Translations under genes and position numbers: made by a program
The notes under the pieces: generated by a model
What the model was told of the DNA's origin: nothing
The model's database searches: none
The model's input: the letters and a program-made list of their open reading frames with translations, nothing else
Assembly (NCBI GenBank): GCA_015064195.1
Contig: SVSO01000167.1
Location: forward strand, 1-6,645
Direction: 5' to 3'
Length of the DNA stretch: 6,645 bases
Source of the DNA: Oscillospiraceae bacterium
GTDB taxonomy: Bacteria; Bacillota_A; Clostridia; Oscillospirales; CAG-272
Shown: positions 1 to 5,386 of the stretch, one piece after another
Layout: every line of letters begins with the position of its first letter
Position numbering within the stretch: position 1 is the first letter of the stretch

Positions 1-45
1 CTTAAGCACCGCGTTGTTTTTTGAAGCGAAAATTATTTTTTTCAT
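1..45 (-). CDS. Unidentified gene, N-terminal 15 codons only (cut by window edge)
   Basis: Only the first 15 codons are present; the gene leaves the window at position 1. The peptide reads MKKIIFASKNNAVLK: two lysines, a hydrophobic beta-strand-like stretch, then a polar turn. The start ATG at 45-43 is supported by an upstream AAAGGTG (60-54, minus strand), 8 nt from the ATG, and by an extended -10 promoter at 82-111. The opening strand followed by S-K-N superficially recalls the start of RdgB/HAM1 nucleotide pyrophosphatases, but the lysine expected three residues after that Asn is Val here, so I do not assign a family. That this is a real gene start is fairly safe; its function is unknown. 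Confidence 0.55.
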   Translation of the reverse strand, partial: MKKIIFASKNNAVLK

Positions 46-81
46 AATGAATTCACCTTTACAATAATAATGTACACAATA

Positions 82-111
82 ATTATATCACATATTTTGT
101 GCAAATTGCAA
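82..111 (-). promoter_or_regulatory. Extended -10 promoter for the leftward partial gene
   Basis: On the minus strand there is TTGCAA (111-106) as -35, an 18-nt spacer, and TGATATAAT (90-82), which is an extended -10 (TGn plus a perfect TATAAT). Transcription would begin near position 75, leaving a leader of about 30 nt that contains the AAAGGTG ribosome binding site. The -35 lies inside overlapping inverted repeats, so a regulator bound there could block or position RNA polymerase. Confidence 0.65.
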
Positions 112-124
112 TAGCAAGTTGCAC
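99..124. repeat. Nested GCAA/TTGC inverted repeats over the -35 (operator candidate)
   Basis: Three inverted repeats overlap here. GTGCAA (99-104) pairs with TTGCAC (119-124). TGCAA-A-TTGCA (100-110) is a perfect short palindrome. TTGC-AATA-GCAA (106-117) is a second one. They cover the -35 of the leftward promoter. Their density in an AT-rich gap suggests a protein-binding site, although 4-6 bp arms in such DNA can occur by chance. The run TTTTTTATTTT just after it (plus sense) also gives it a weak terminator-like look. Confidence 0.4.
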
Positions 125-128
125 TTTT

Positions 129-356
129 TTATTTTATCTGTTTGATAAATCGGAATTTGTTGAGCTCACAGCTTCTTTTACCAAAACATACTCGCTTTAT
201 GCCATTTGCTTTTGCTGCTTCACATAGAAGCAGCAATCCCTTGCGGCCATATCCCTTTCCACGATACGGAGGCCTTTCTCCGACGAAATGATATGCCGCC
301 TCACATTCAAGATATCCAGATGCACGCGTGGATTGCTTTGCTGGAAAAGAGCACAT
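129..356 (-). pseudogene. GNAT N-acetyltransferase remnant (truncated at both ends)
   Basis: This 75-codon frame holds a recognisable GNAT motif A: a strand followed by the acetyl-CoA pyrophosphate loop R-G-K-G-Y-G (residues 32-37, pattern R-x-x-G-x-G), then the helix GLLLLCEAAKANGIKRV (residues 40-56). Complete GNAT enzymes are usually about 140-170 residues with this motif past the middle. Here about half the N-terminal part is missing, and the C-terminal part after residue 56 does not look like motif B and ends in a Lys-rich tail. No convincing ribosome binding site precedes the ATG, which lies 20 nt downstream of the regulator's stop. The neighbouring frame is also open from an ATG at 370 (57 codons, to 197), so a frameshift near 310-330 is possible. 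I read it as a decayed acetyltransferase gene; a short functional protein is less likely. Confidence 0.5.
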
Positions 357-376
357 GGAAAATCGATCATATCCGA

Positions 377-1228
377 CTATACTGTGGGAGTGGAATCCAT
401 ATTCTGGCGGCGTATCCGTGCCGGCGTCATGCCGTAGTGCTGGTGGATGAGCTTGGTAAAATGGCTCATACTGGAAAATCCTACTTTATCGCAGATATCC
501 TCATACCGATCGCTGCTCCATGCGATCATTTCGTAGGCGTACTGAAGCCGGAGCTTTGTAATATACTCCCCCGGTGTCATATCAAGATACCGCTTGGTCA
601 ACCGGCACAGATGGGGATAGCTGAAATTCGACAGCCGCAAAAATGCTGGGATGCCCTCTGACACCGTTTCCAATGTGTTGACACGCGAGAGCAGCATTTC
701 AAAGCTTTGCGGCATTTCGCGCTTTTGTTTTATGCCTTTGCTCAGCAGATATGACAGCAGCTGCCCAAGCAGTATCCGGATCAGCTTACTGTTGTCCCCG
801 GCGTTCGCCATGGAAATCTCAACACAGCTTTGACGGATCTGCCGTATGATTTCTGCGTCGAGCAAAACAACTTCGTTTTTCGCATGAACACCATAAGCGT
901 CGAGAAAGAGATTCATAATAGCCGGTTTCACCGACAGTGCCAGAATATTTGTATTTTCTGATTGATCATAGAGCAGATGATAGCTTCCGGGGCAAATAAA
1001 TGCCAGCTTCCCGATATCAAAGTGCCATTTTTCATCATCAATGCAATGTGTGCATGAGCCGGATAAAACACACATGATTTCGTAAAAGTCATGGTCATGA
1101 TAGGATTTTGACAGCGGGCGGCCCATGGTCAGCTGAAAGTACAGTCCGCTTCTTGTCAGCATATCAAAGTTATGTGCATATAAATGGTTTTTATCAAAAG
1201 AACAGTGCGTTTCTGCGGGAGATTTCAT
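377..1228 (-). CDS. AraC-family transcriptional regulator (cupin sensor + double HTH)
   Basis: A 283-residue regulator, a usual size for two-domain AraC proteins. The N-terminal half is a cupin-like ligand-sensing domain: H-D-H-D-F-Y-E-I (residues 44-51) followed by P-G-S-Y-H (80-84), the typical His-rich and 'PG..H' signatures. The C-terminal 100 residues are the DNA-binding domain with two helix-turn-helix units. The second is clear (D-I-C-D-K-V-G-F-S-S-M-S-H-F, 244-257, then Y-G-M-T-P-A-R-I-R, 265-273). The frame is open back to an ATG at 1321, but a perfect promoter lies at 1260-1288 inside that extension, so I chose ATG 1228. Its ribosome binding site is only a purine run (AAAGAAG), not GGAGG, suggesting modest expression. 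It is divergent from the sugar operon, so it is its probable regulator. The gene looks less GC-rich than the operon. Confidence 0.9.
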   Translation of the reverse strand: MKSPAETHCSFDKNHLYAHNFDMLTRSGLYFQLTMGRPLSKSYHDHDFYEIMCVLSGSCTHCIDDEKWHFDIGKLAFICPGSYHLLYDQSENTNILALSVKPAIMNLFLDAYGVHAKNEVVLLDAEIIRQIRQSCVEISMANAGDNSKLIRILLGQLLSYLLSKGIKQKREMPQSFEMLLSRVNTLETVSEGIPAFLRLSNFSYPHLCRLTKRYLDMTPGEYITKLRLQYAYEMIAWSSDRYEDICDKVGFSSMSHFTKLIHQHYGMTPARIRRQNMDSTPTV

Positions 1229-1259
1229 GGAGGGATTCTTCTTTCTTTTTCTTTCCTCC

Positions 1260-1288
1260 ATTATACAGGATTTGTTGAAAGCTGTCAA
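1260..1288 (-). promoter_or_regulatory. Consensus sigma-A promoter of the AraC-family gene
   Basis: On the minus strand TTGACA (1288-1283) and TATAAT (1265-1260) are separated by exactly 17 nt: a perfect match to the housekeeping consensus. Transcription would start near 1253, about 25 nt before ATG 1228. The -10 overlaps a possible in-frame ATG (1263), which rules that start out for this transcript. A GGAGG follows the -10 directly (1259-1255) but lies before the predicted +1, so it is probably not in the mRNA; it is the reverse complement of the CCTCC just before the start codon. Confidence 0.8.
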
Positions 1289-1341
1289 GTATATGGGAAC
1301 ATTCATGATAGAATATCGCACTTTTCTGAGAGATGAGCGAC

Positions 1342-1370
1342 TTGAAAAACATAATCCGATGGATTATAAT
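1342..1370 (+). promoter_or_regulatory. Sigma-A promoter of the rightward sugar operon
   Basis: TTGAAA (1342-1347) and TATAAT (1365-1370) are separated by 17 nt. Transcription should start near 1377, giving a leader of about 40 nt before the first gene. The -35 ends of this promoter and the divergent regulator promoter are 53 nt apart, room for shared control. No other promoter-like sequence stands out in the short gaps downstream, so this probably drives the whole operon. Confidence 0.75.
1351..1367. promoter_or_regulatory. Perfect 7-3-7 palindrome between -35 and -10 (operator)
   Basis: ATAATCC, then GAT, then GGATTAT: both 7-nt arms match perfectly around a 3-nt centre. It fills the spacer of the operon promoter and shares three bases with the -10, so any bound protein would occlude RNA polymerase, consistent with a repressor site. 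AraC-type proteins more often bind direct repeats, so the partner may be another dimeric regulator encoded elsewhere. A loose half-site (AAATCC, minus strand 1273-1268) lies in the spacer of the regulator's own promoter. Confidence 0.6.
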
Positions 1371-1405
1371 GTAGATGTAATCAGCTGGCTACCATAAAAC
1401 CGATT

Positions 1406-1413
1406 GGGGTGAT
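1406..1413 (+). promoter_or_regulatory. Ribosome binding site spaced for an AUA codon
   Basis: GGGGTGAT ends in GGTGAT, complementary to the 16S rRNA 3' end. It lies 5 nt before an in-frame ATA at 1419, the right distance for an extended AGGAGGTGAT-type site. It is 17 nt before the first conventional start (TTG 1431), which is too far. This site therefore decides the start question for the transporter gene. Confidence 0.5.
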
Positions 1414-1430
1414 ATTCCATAACATATCTT

Positions 1431-2306
1431 TTGCTTTTTGTCTCAATTGCATTCGCCTCGGCGAACAATCTGCTCCTGCACGGATTTCGCAACAGAGGGC
1501 TGCGCGGTCTCGGCGACATTCTTCTGTTTAACTCGCTTGTGTCCTGCATCTGGATTGTCATCCTCGGCACGCTCCACGGATTTGCCGGAGTCAGCATCGG
1601 TGCGCTCATATGGGGACTCTGCTACGGTGGTGTCATCGCGGTGTTCCTTCTCTGTAAAATGCAGGCGATGGCAACCGGTCCGGTCTCCATTACGTCCTTC
1701 GTCGGCTGTTCCTCCTTGCTTATCGCGACAGCAGCGGGAATTGTGATCTTCGGGGAAACCGTAACGCCGATTCAGATCGTGGGCGTGATCCTGCTCATCG
1801 CGGCGCTGTTTCTGACCGTTTCTCCTAAGGCGGAAAAATCGAAGCCCGGCTGGAAAATCTGGTGCGCATTCTTCTTTTTATGCAGCGGCGCGACGGGCAT
1901 CATTTTCAAGCTGCATCAGGCATCTGACAGCGCATCCGAAGCCGGCGGCATGATGCTGACGGCGGCAATCACATCGGCGATCCTGTTTGCGGCGGCCTCC
2001 GTGATCGTGTCCAAAAAGCAGGAGCATTCCATGCCGCGCATCCCGAGAGGTGCGATCCCCTATCTCATCGCCTGCGGTATCGTGAGCTGCGGCTACAACC
2101 GGCTGAATATCACGCTCAGCGGCAGGCTTCCCAGCATTGTATTTTTTCCTGTATTCAACGGCTCGGTCATCCTGATCGCCACGCTGTCCGCGGTGTTCAT
2201 CTTCCGCGAAAAGCTGAAGAAGCCTCAGCTTGCCGGGCTGATCCTCGGCACAGCCGCCCTCATCATGGCAGCCGGCGTCGTCGACGGACTGCTTGCACTC
2301 ATCTGA
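1431..2306 (+). CDS. EamA/DMT-superfamily membrane transporter
   Basis: An integral membrane protein of 291 residues from TTG 1431, or 295 from ATA 1419, in the normal range for ten-helix drug/metabolite transporters. It is strongly hydrophobic and shows the internal duplication typical of EamA proteins. The first half ends with a helix start F-G-E-T-V-T-P-I-Q-I followed by GVILLIAALFL. The second half ends with the equivalent F-R-E-K-L-K-K-P-Q-L followed by a Gly/Ala-rich last helix. A short basic loop (K-A-E-K-S-K) separates the halves. Extending to ATA 1419 gives MTYLLLFVS, a more natural first helix with a well-spaced ribosome binding site; I kept the conventional start codon for the coordinates. 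It is first in the operon, 22 nt before the TIM-barrel gene. Family members move amino acids, sugars, nucleotide sugars or metabolites, often outward; the substrate here cannot be told. Confidence 0.85.
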   Translation: MLFVSIAFASANNLLLHGFRNRGLRGLGDILLFNSLVSCIWIVILGTLHGFAGVSIGALIWGLCYGGVIAVFLLCKMQAMATGPVSITSFVGCSSLLIATAAGIVIFGETVTPIQIVGVILLIAALFLTVSPKAEKSKPGWKIWCAFFFLCSGATGIIFKLHQASDSASEAGGMMLTAAITSAILFAAASVIVSKKQEHSMPRIPRGAIPYLIACGIVSCGYNRLNITLSGRLPSIVFFPVFNGSVILIATLSAVFIFREKLKKPQLAGLILGTAALIMAAGVVDGLLALI

Positions 2307-2328
2307 ATTCTATTGGAGGTACAATACC

Positions 2329-3102
2329 ATGAACAAACTTATCGCATCCACCATGACCCATTCTACCCACACGCTGGCCGAAACGCTGGAACTGCTGAAG
2401 GCTGCCGGCTTTGACCGCGTGGAGCTGTGCTCTGCAGGCAAACTGGCGCCCCATTTTGACATAGGGGGCGCGACGGCGGAAACGGTCGCAGAGACTGCGA
2501 AAATCATCAAGGCTTCCGGTATGGGTGTGCATTGCATCAATATCGGCGGTGTTCATCCGATCGACAAAATGGAGCATGTTTTCAGCCTTGCTGAGATGGT
2601 CGGCGCGAAGATCGTCACCTGCGGCTGCGGCGATGTCAAGGAGGGCATTTCCGATGAAGAACGGCTGAAGATTCAAACGGAGCACAACGCAAAGCTGGCT
2701 GATCTCGGCGACAAATACGGCATCATCTGCTCCATCGAAGCCCCCCACAAGAATTCGCTGGCATCCAACACCGCGCAGGTTGACCGGTACTGGTTCATGC
2801 AGGACGAGCGTGTCAAGCTGACCTTCGACACGGCGCATCTCACCTACTGCGGCGAGGATATGCTGGCACTGGCGAAGCGGTATGCACACCGGATGGTACA
2901 TTCCCATCTGCGCGATGCCATTCCGGGCAATTCCCTGATGCGCTACGGCGAAGGCATTGTGGATTTCGCAAAGTATCTGGAAATCGTGAAGGCGGGAGGC
3001 TATGACGGCTGGTTCTCCATGGAATATCCGTCCGATTCCGCCGAGGATGCGGCAGAGAAGCTGGCGGCATCGGTGAAGTATCTGTCGCAGTTTGATATTT
3101 AA
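2329..3102 (+). CDS. Sugar phosphate isomerase/epimerase-like TIM-barrel protein (AP_endonuc_2 family)
   Basis: A 257-residue cytoplasmic TIM-barrel of the xylose-isomerase-like family, at the usual size. Likely divalent-metal ligands sit at the ends of successive strands: Glu137 (S-I-E-A-P-H), Asp167 and His170 (T-F-D-T-A-H), His193 (H-S-H-L-R-D) and Glu232 (F-S-M-E-Y-P). The frame is open from 2293, but ATG 2329 has a clear GGAGG (2315-2319) 9 nt upstream, and MNKLIAST is a natural first strand. The gene ends 13 nt before the first Gfo/Idh/MocA gene, and the next gene's ribosome binding site abuts its stop codon. The family includes isomerases, epimerases, dehydratases such as IolE, and the lyase or hydrolase partners of 3-keto-glycoside oxidation. 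Next to two Gfo proteins, a role on an oxidised sugar, cyclitol or glycoside is likely. Exact reaction unknown. Confidence 0.88.
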   Translation: MNKLIASTMTHSTHTLAETLELLKAAGFDRVELCSAGKLAPHFDIGGATAETVAETAKIIKASGMGVHCINIGGVHPIDKMEHVFSLAEMVGAKIVTCGCGDVKEGISDEERLKIQTEHNAKLADLGDKYGIICSIEAPHKNSLASNTAQVDRYWFMQDERVKLTFDTAHLTYCGEDMLALAKRYAHRMVHSHLRDAIPGNSLMRYGEGIVDFAKYLEIVKAGGYDGWFSMEYPSDSAEDAAEKLAASVKYLSQFDI

Positions 3103-3115
3103 GGAGGAAATGAGT

Positions 3116-4219
3116 ATGAGACGCATCAAAACCGCTGTTGTGGGTCTGCATCGTGGAAAAATGCTGGCGGACTTCATTCTGAAATATGTTCACAGCCTCG
3201 AGCTTGTGGCGGTGGCAGAGCATGACCGCATTCTTGCAGACAAATACGCGCTGGAAAACAACATTCCTGCCGTGTATTATGAGCTGGACGATCTCTTAAA
3301 AACCGACGTGGAAGCGGTCATTCTGGCAACCCCCATTCCCGACCACGCCGAGCACGTCATCAAGGCGCTGGATGCCGGCAAGCATGTGCTGTCCGAGGTC
3401 ATCTCGGCAACCACCATCGAGGACTGCCAGCGTATCGCCGATGCGGTGAAGCGCTCCGGCAAAAAGTATATGATGGAGGAAAATTACTGCTACTATCTGC
3501 CTCTGACCATCGTGCAGGAGCTTATCAAGGCGGGAATGTTCGGCGAGATGTATTACGGCGAGAGCGATTATCTCATGGATTTTGAAACGCGCGCGGGCTT
3601 CCCGGAAAGCGTTCAGCCGTGGCGCAAGCGCGTCTACTTCGGCCGCCGCGGTCATCCCTACATCACCCACACCCTCGGCCCGCTCTGCTACACCATGGGC
3701 AGTGATATCAAAACCGTCACCTGCATGGGCGCGGGCAAATTCGACGGCATTACCGCTGACCGAACCTGTGTGCTGATGCTTCAGACCCACGACGGCGGCA
3801 TGATCCGCCTGCGCAACAGCTTCATGGGGCCGCGGCCCGATCTCTACACCTACTACAGCGTTCAGGGTACCAAGGGCTGCTATCAGGGCTCCATCGGCGC
3901 GACGGATACGCACAAGATCCACATCCGCGATATCTGCGGTCCGCAGGAATGGCGGGACATCCGGGATTTCAAGGGACTTTTGCCCAAGGAATGGGACATC
4001 ATCCCCGAAGGCTTCGATCTCGCAAAGGATAACGGCACGTCCTTCTACGACAGCGGCACACCCCTGCTTCTGGAAGCATTCGGCAAGTGTATTATCAATG
4101 ACACCGAGCCGCCGGTGAGCGCAAAGCGTTCGCTCAACTGGACGGCGGCAGGCATTCTGTCCGAGCAGTCGATCATCAACGGCGGCGAGCCGGTTGACAT
4201 TCCCGATTTCGGGCTTTGA
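3116..4219 (+). CDS. Gfo/Idh/MocA-family NAD-dependent enzyme, paralogue 1
   Basis: A 367-residue two-domain protein. Residues 1-120 form a Rossmann fold: strand K-T-A-V-V-G-L-H-R-G (5-14) has the variant G-x-x-x-G in place of G-x-G-x-x-G, and Glu35 at the end of strand two suggests NAD(H) over NADP(H). The family's E-K-P signature is S-E-V (93-95), so its usual catalytic lysine is absent. M-M-E-E-N-Y-C-Y (119-126) and Y-I-T-H (182-185) follow; His185 is the probable catalytic His. MMxEN, S-E-V and YxTH together recall GH109-type NAD-dependent glycosidases and related 3-keto-sugar enzymes. Two ATGs lie close: 3110 is only 2 nt from GGAGG (3103-3107), while 3116 is 8 nt away and was chosen. 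Paralogue 2 follows after 14 nt. Confidence 0.9.
   Translation: MRRIKTAVVGLHRGKMLADFILKYVHSLELVAVAEHDRILADKYALENNIPAVYYELDDLLKTDVEAVILATPIPDHAEHVIKALDAGKHVLSEVISATTIEDCQRIADAVKRSGKKYMMEENYCYYLPLTIVQELIKAGMFGEMYYGESDYLMDFETRAGFPESVQPWRKRVYFGRRGHPYITHTLGPLCYTMGSDIKTVTCMGAGKFDGITADRTCVLMLQTHDGGMIRLRNSFMGPRPDLYTYYSVQGTKGCYQGSIGATDTHKIHIRDICGPQEWRDIRDFKGLLPKEWDIIPEGFDLAKDNGTSFYDSGTPLLLEAFGKCIINDTEPPVSAKRSLNWTAAGILSEQSIINGGEPVDIPDFGL
3634..3684. repeat. 51-nt exact repeat, copy 1 (in Gfo paralogue 1)
   Basis: Identical base for base to 4755-4805 and in the same reading frame. It encodes Y-F-G-R-R-G-H-P-Y-I-T-H-T-L-G-P and part of the next codon, covering the probable catalytic region. Identity includes every third codon position although flanking codons differ at once. 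This points to gene conversion or a very recent local exchange between the paralogues. Confidence 0.9.
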
Positions 4220-4233
4220 TGGGAGGAAATTCA

Positions 4234-5364
4234 ATGAAAAAACTGAGAATCGGCGTTGTTGGTCTTCAGCGCGGAAATATTCATGCACAGAATGCGCTCA
4301 AGGCAGAGAATGTGGAGCTTGCTGCAGTCTGCGACATCAATCGCGAAAAGGCGGATGCACGCGCAAAGAATTACGGCGAGGGCGTGAAGGTTTACTACGA
4401 TCATCGCGAGCTGCTGGCTGATCCGGACATCGACGCGGTGGTCATGGCGACGCCCATTGATGTGCATGCAGAAACGGTCATCGATGCACTGAATGCCGGC
4501 AAGCATGTCCTTTCGGAGGTCATCGTGGCGACCACCATCGACGATATCTACCGCATCGGTGAGGCGATCAAAAAGAGCGGGAAATGCTACATGATGGCGG
4601 AGAATTACTGCTACATCCGCCCGCTGCTCATCGTGGAAAATTTAATCCGGCAGGGAAAATTCGGTGAGATCTACTACGCGGAGAGCGATTATCTGAAGGA
4701 TTTCCAGGCGTATCATCCCAAGTTCCCGAACATCGGCGGATGGCGGCAGAAAACCTACTTCGGCCGCCGCGGTCATCCCTACATCACCCACACCCTCGGC
4801 CCGCTGCTGCACATCATGGACGAAAAGATCGTCACCGTCAGCTGTATGGCAGCCGGACACAGCTTTGATATGGCGGCGGACAACACCTGCGCGCTGATGC
4901 TGGAAACGGACAAGGGACATCTCATCCGCCTGCGCTCCAGCTTTGTGTCGCCGCGTCCCGACAATGTGACCTACTACAGCTTCCAGGGTACAAACGGCTG
5001 CTATCAGGCACCGCAGGGACCGCAGGATTTCCATAAGGTGTACATCAAGGGATTCAGCCGTCAGGGCGGATGGAACGCGCCGGGCGGATGGAACAACGTT
5101 TACGAATTCAAGGATGCCATCGATGACGAATGGAAGCGGTACTGGAATCCCGACGATTATGCCGCAGATTTGCTCGACAACGACACCTACGAGCTGTATG
5201 ACAGCGGCGCGCTTCTGATGCTGGAAAAATTTGCCGACTGTGTGCTGAATAACAAGCCCATGCCCGTATCCTTCGAGGATGCGGCCAACTGGACGGCGGC
5301 GGGACTTCTGTCTGCCGATTCGGTCAACAATGGTTCAAAACCGGTGAAGGTACCGGTGTTTTAA
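4234..5364 (+). CDS. Gfo/Idh/MocA-family NAD-dependent enzyme, paralogue 2
   Basis: A 376-residue paralogue of the preceding gene product. Its Rossmann part has R-I-G-V-V-G-L-Q-R-G (5-14), again without the middle glycine, and Asp34 after strand two favours NAD(H). Shared marks are H-V-L-S-E-V (91-96, no EKP lysine), M-M-A-E-N-Y-C-Y (120-127) and Y-F-G-R-R-G-H-P-Y-I-T-H (175-186). Between residues about 265 and 320 it differs most, with a Gly/Trp-rich insert (Q-G-G-W-N-A-P-G-G-W, 277-286) and a Trp/Asp-rich stretch (W-K-R-Y-W-N-P-D-D-Y, 300-309), which could line a different substrate pocket. ATG 4234 lies 7 nt after GGAGG (4222-4226), better than the upstream in-frame ATG at 4216, which precedes that site. 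The pair may form a hetero-oligomer or act successively; the sequence does not decide. Confidence 0.9.
   Translation: MKKLRIGVVGLQRGNIHAQNALKAENVELAAVCDINREKADARAKNYGEGVKVYYDHRELLADPDIDAVVMATPIDVHAETVIDALNAGKHVLSEVIVATTIDDIYRIGEAIKKSGKCYMMAENYCYIRPLLIVENLIRQGKFGEIYYAESDYLKDFQAYHPKFPNIGGWRQKTYFGRRGHPYITHTLGPLLHIMDEKIVTVSCMAAGHSFDMAADNTCALMLETDKGHLIRLRSSFVSPRPDNVTYYSFQGTNGCYQAPQGPQDFHKVYIKGFSRQGGWNAPGGWNNVYEFKDAIDDEWKRYWNPDDYAADLLDNDTYELYDSGALLMLEKFADCVLNNKPMPVSFEDAANWTAAGLLSADSVNNGSKPVKVPVF
4755..4805. repeat. 51-nt exact repeat, copy 2 (in Gfo paralogue 2)
   Basis: Second copy of the block at 3634-3684, offset 1121 nt, in frame with paralogue 2 and covering its G-H-P-Y-I-T-H motif. The bases on both sides differ between copies. 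Confidence 0.9.
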
Positions 5365-5386
5365 AATTTTCAGGAGGAATGATACC

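Noticed and set aside
1..45. Assignment of the left partial gene to RdgB/HAM1 (ITPase)
   Set aside because: The opening resembles that family, but the conserved Lys after the Asn is replaced by Val and 15 residues are too few for an assignment.
99..136. Possible intrinsic terminator (plus sense)
   Set aside because: The outer stem is only 6 bp with a 14-nt loop and little GC, and no plus-strand gene lies upstream to be terminated. An operator over the -35 explains the repeats better.
206..661. Long open frame on the plus strand opposite the regulator and GNAT remnant
   Set aside because: It is antisense to the clear AraC coding region, has no ribosome binding site or recognisable motif, and its composition is what the complementary frame would give.
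2318..2328. GGTA-CAA-TACC hairpin between ribosome binding site and start of the TIM-barrel gene
   Set aside because: A 4-bp stem with a 3-nt loop is too weak to regulate translation, and the ATACCATG leader recurs at another gene in the operon without the hairpin.
2299..3177. 292-codon minus-strand open frame opposite the TIM-barrel gene
   Set aside because: It mirrors a well-supported gene with metal-ligand motifs. The protein is rich in Arg/His/Cys as expected of an antisense frame, and no promoter or ribosome binding site supports it.
3296..4288. 330-codon minus-strand open frame opposite Gfo paralogue 1
   Set aside because: Antisense shadow of a GC-rich gene. A similar shadow with like residues (AEGVGDVGMTAAAEV) appears opposite paralogue 2, explained by the shared DNA block.
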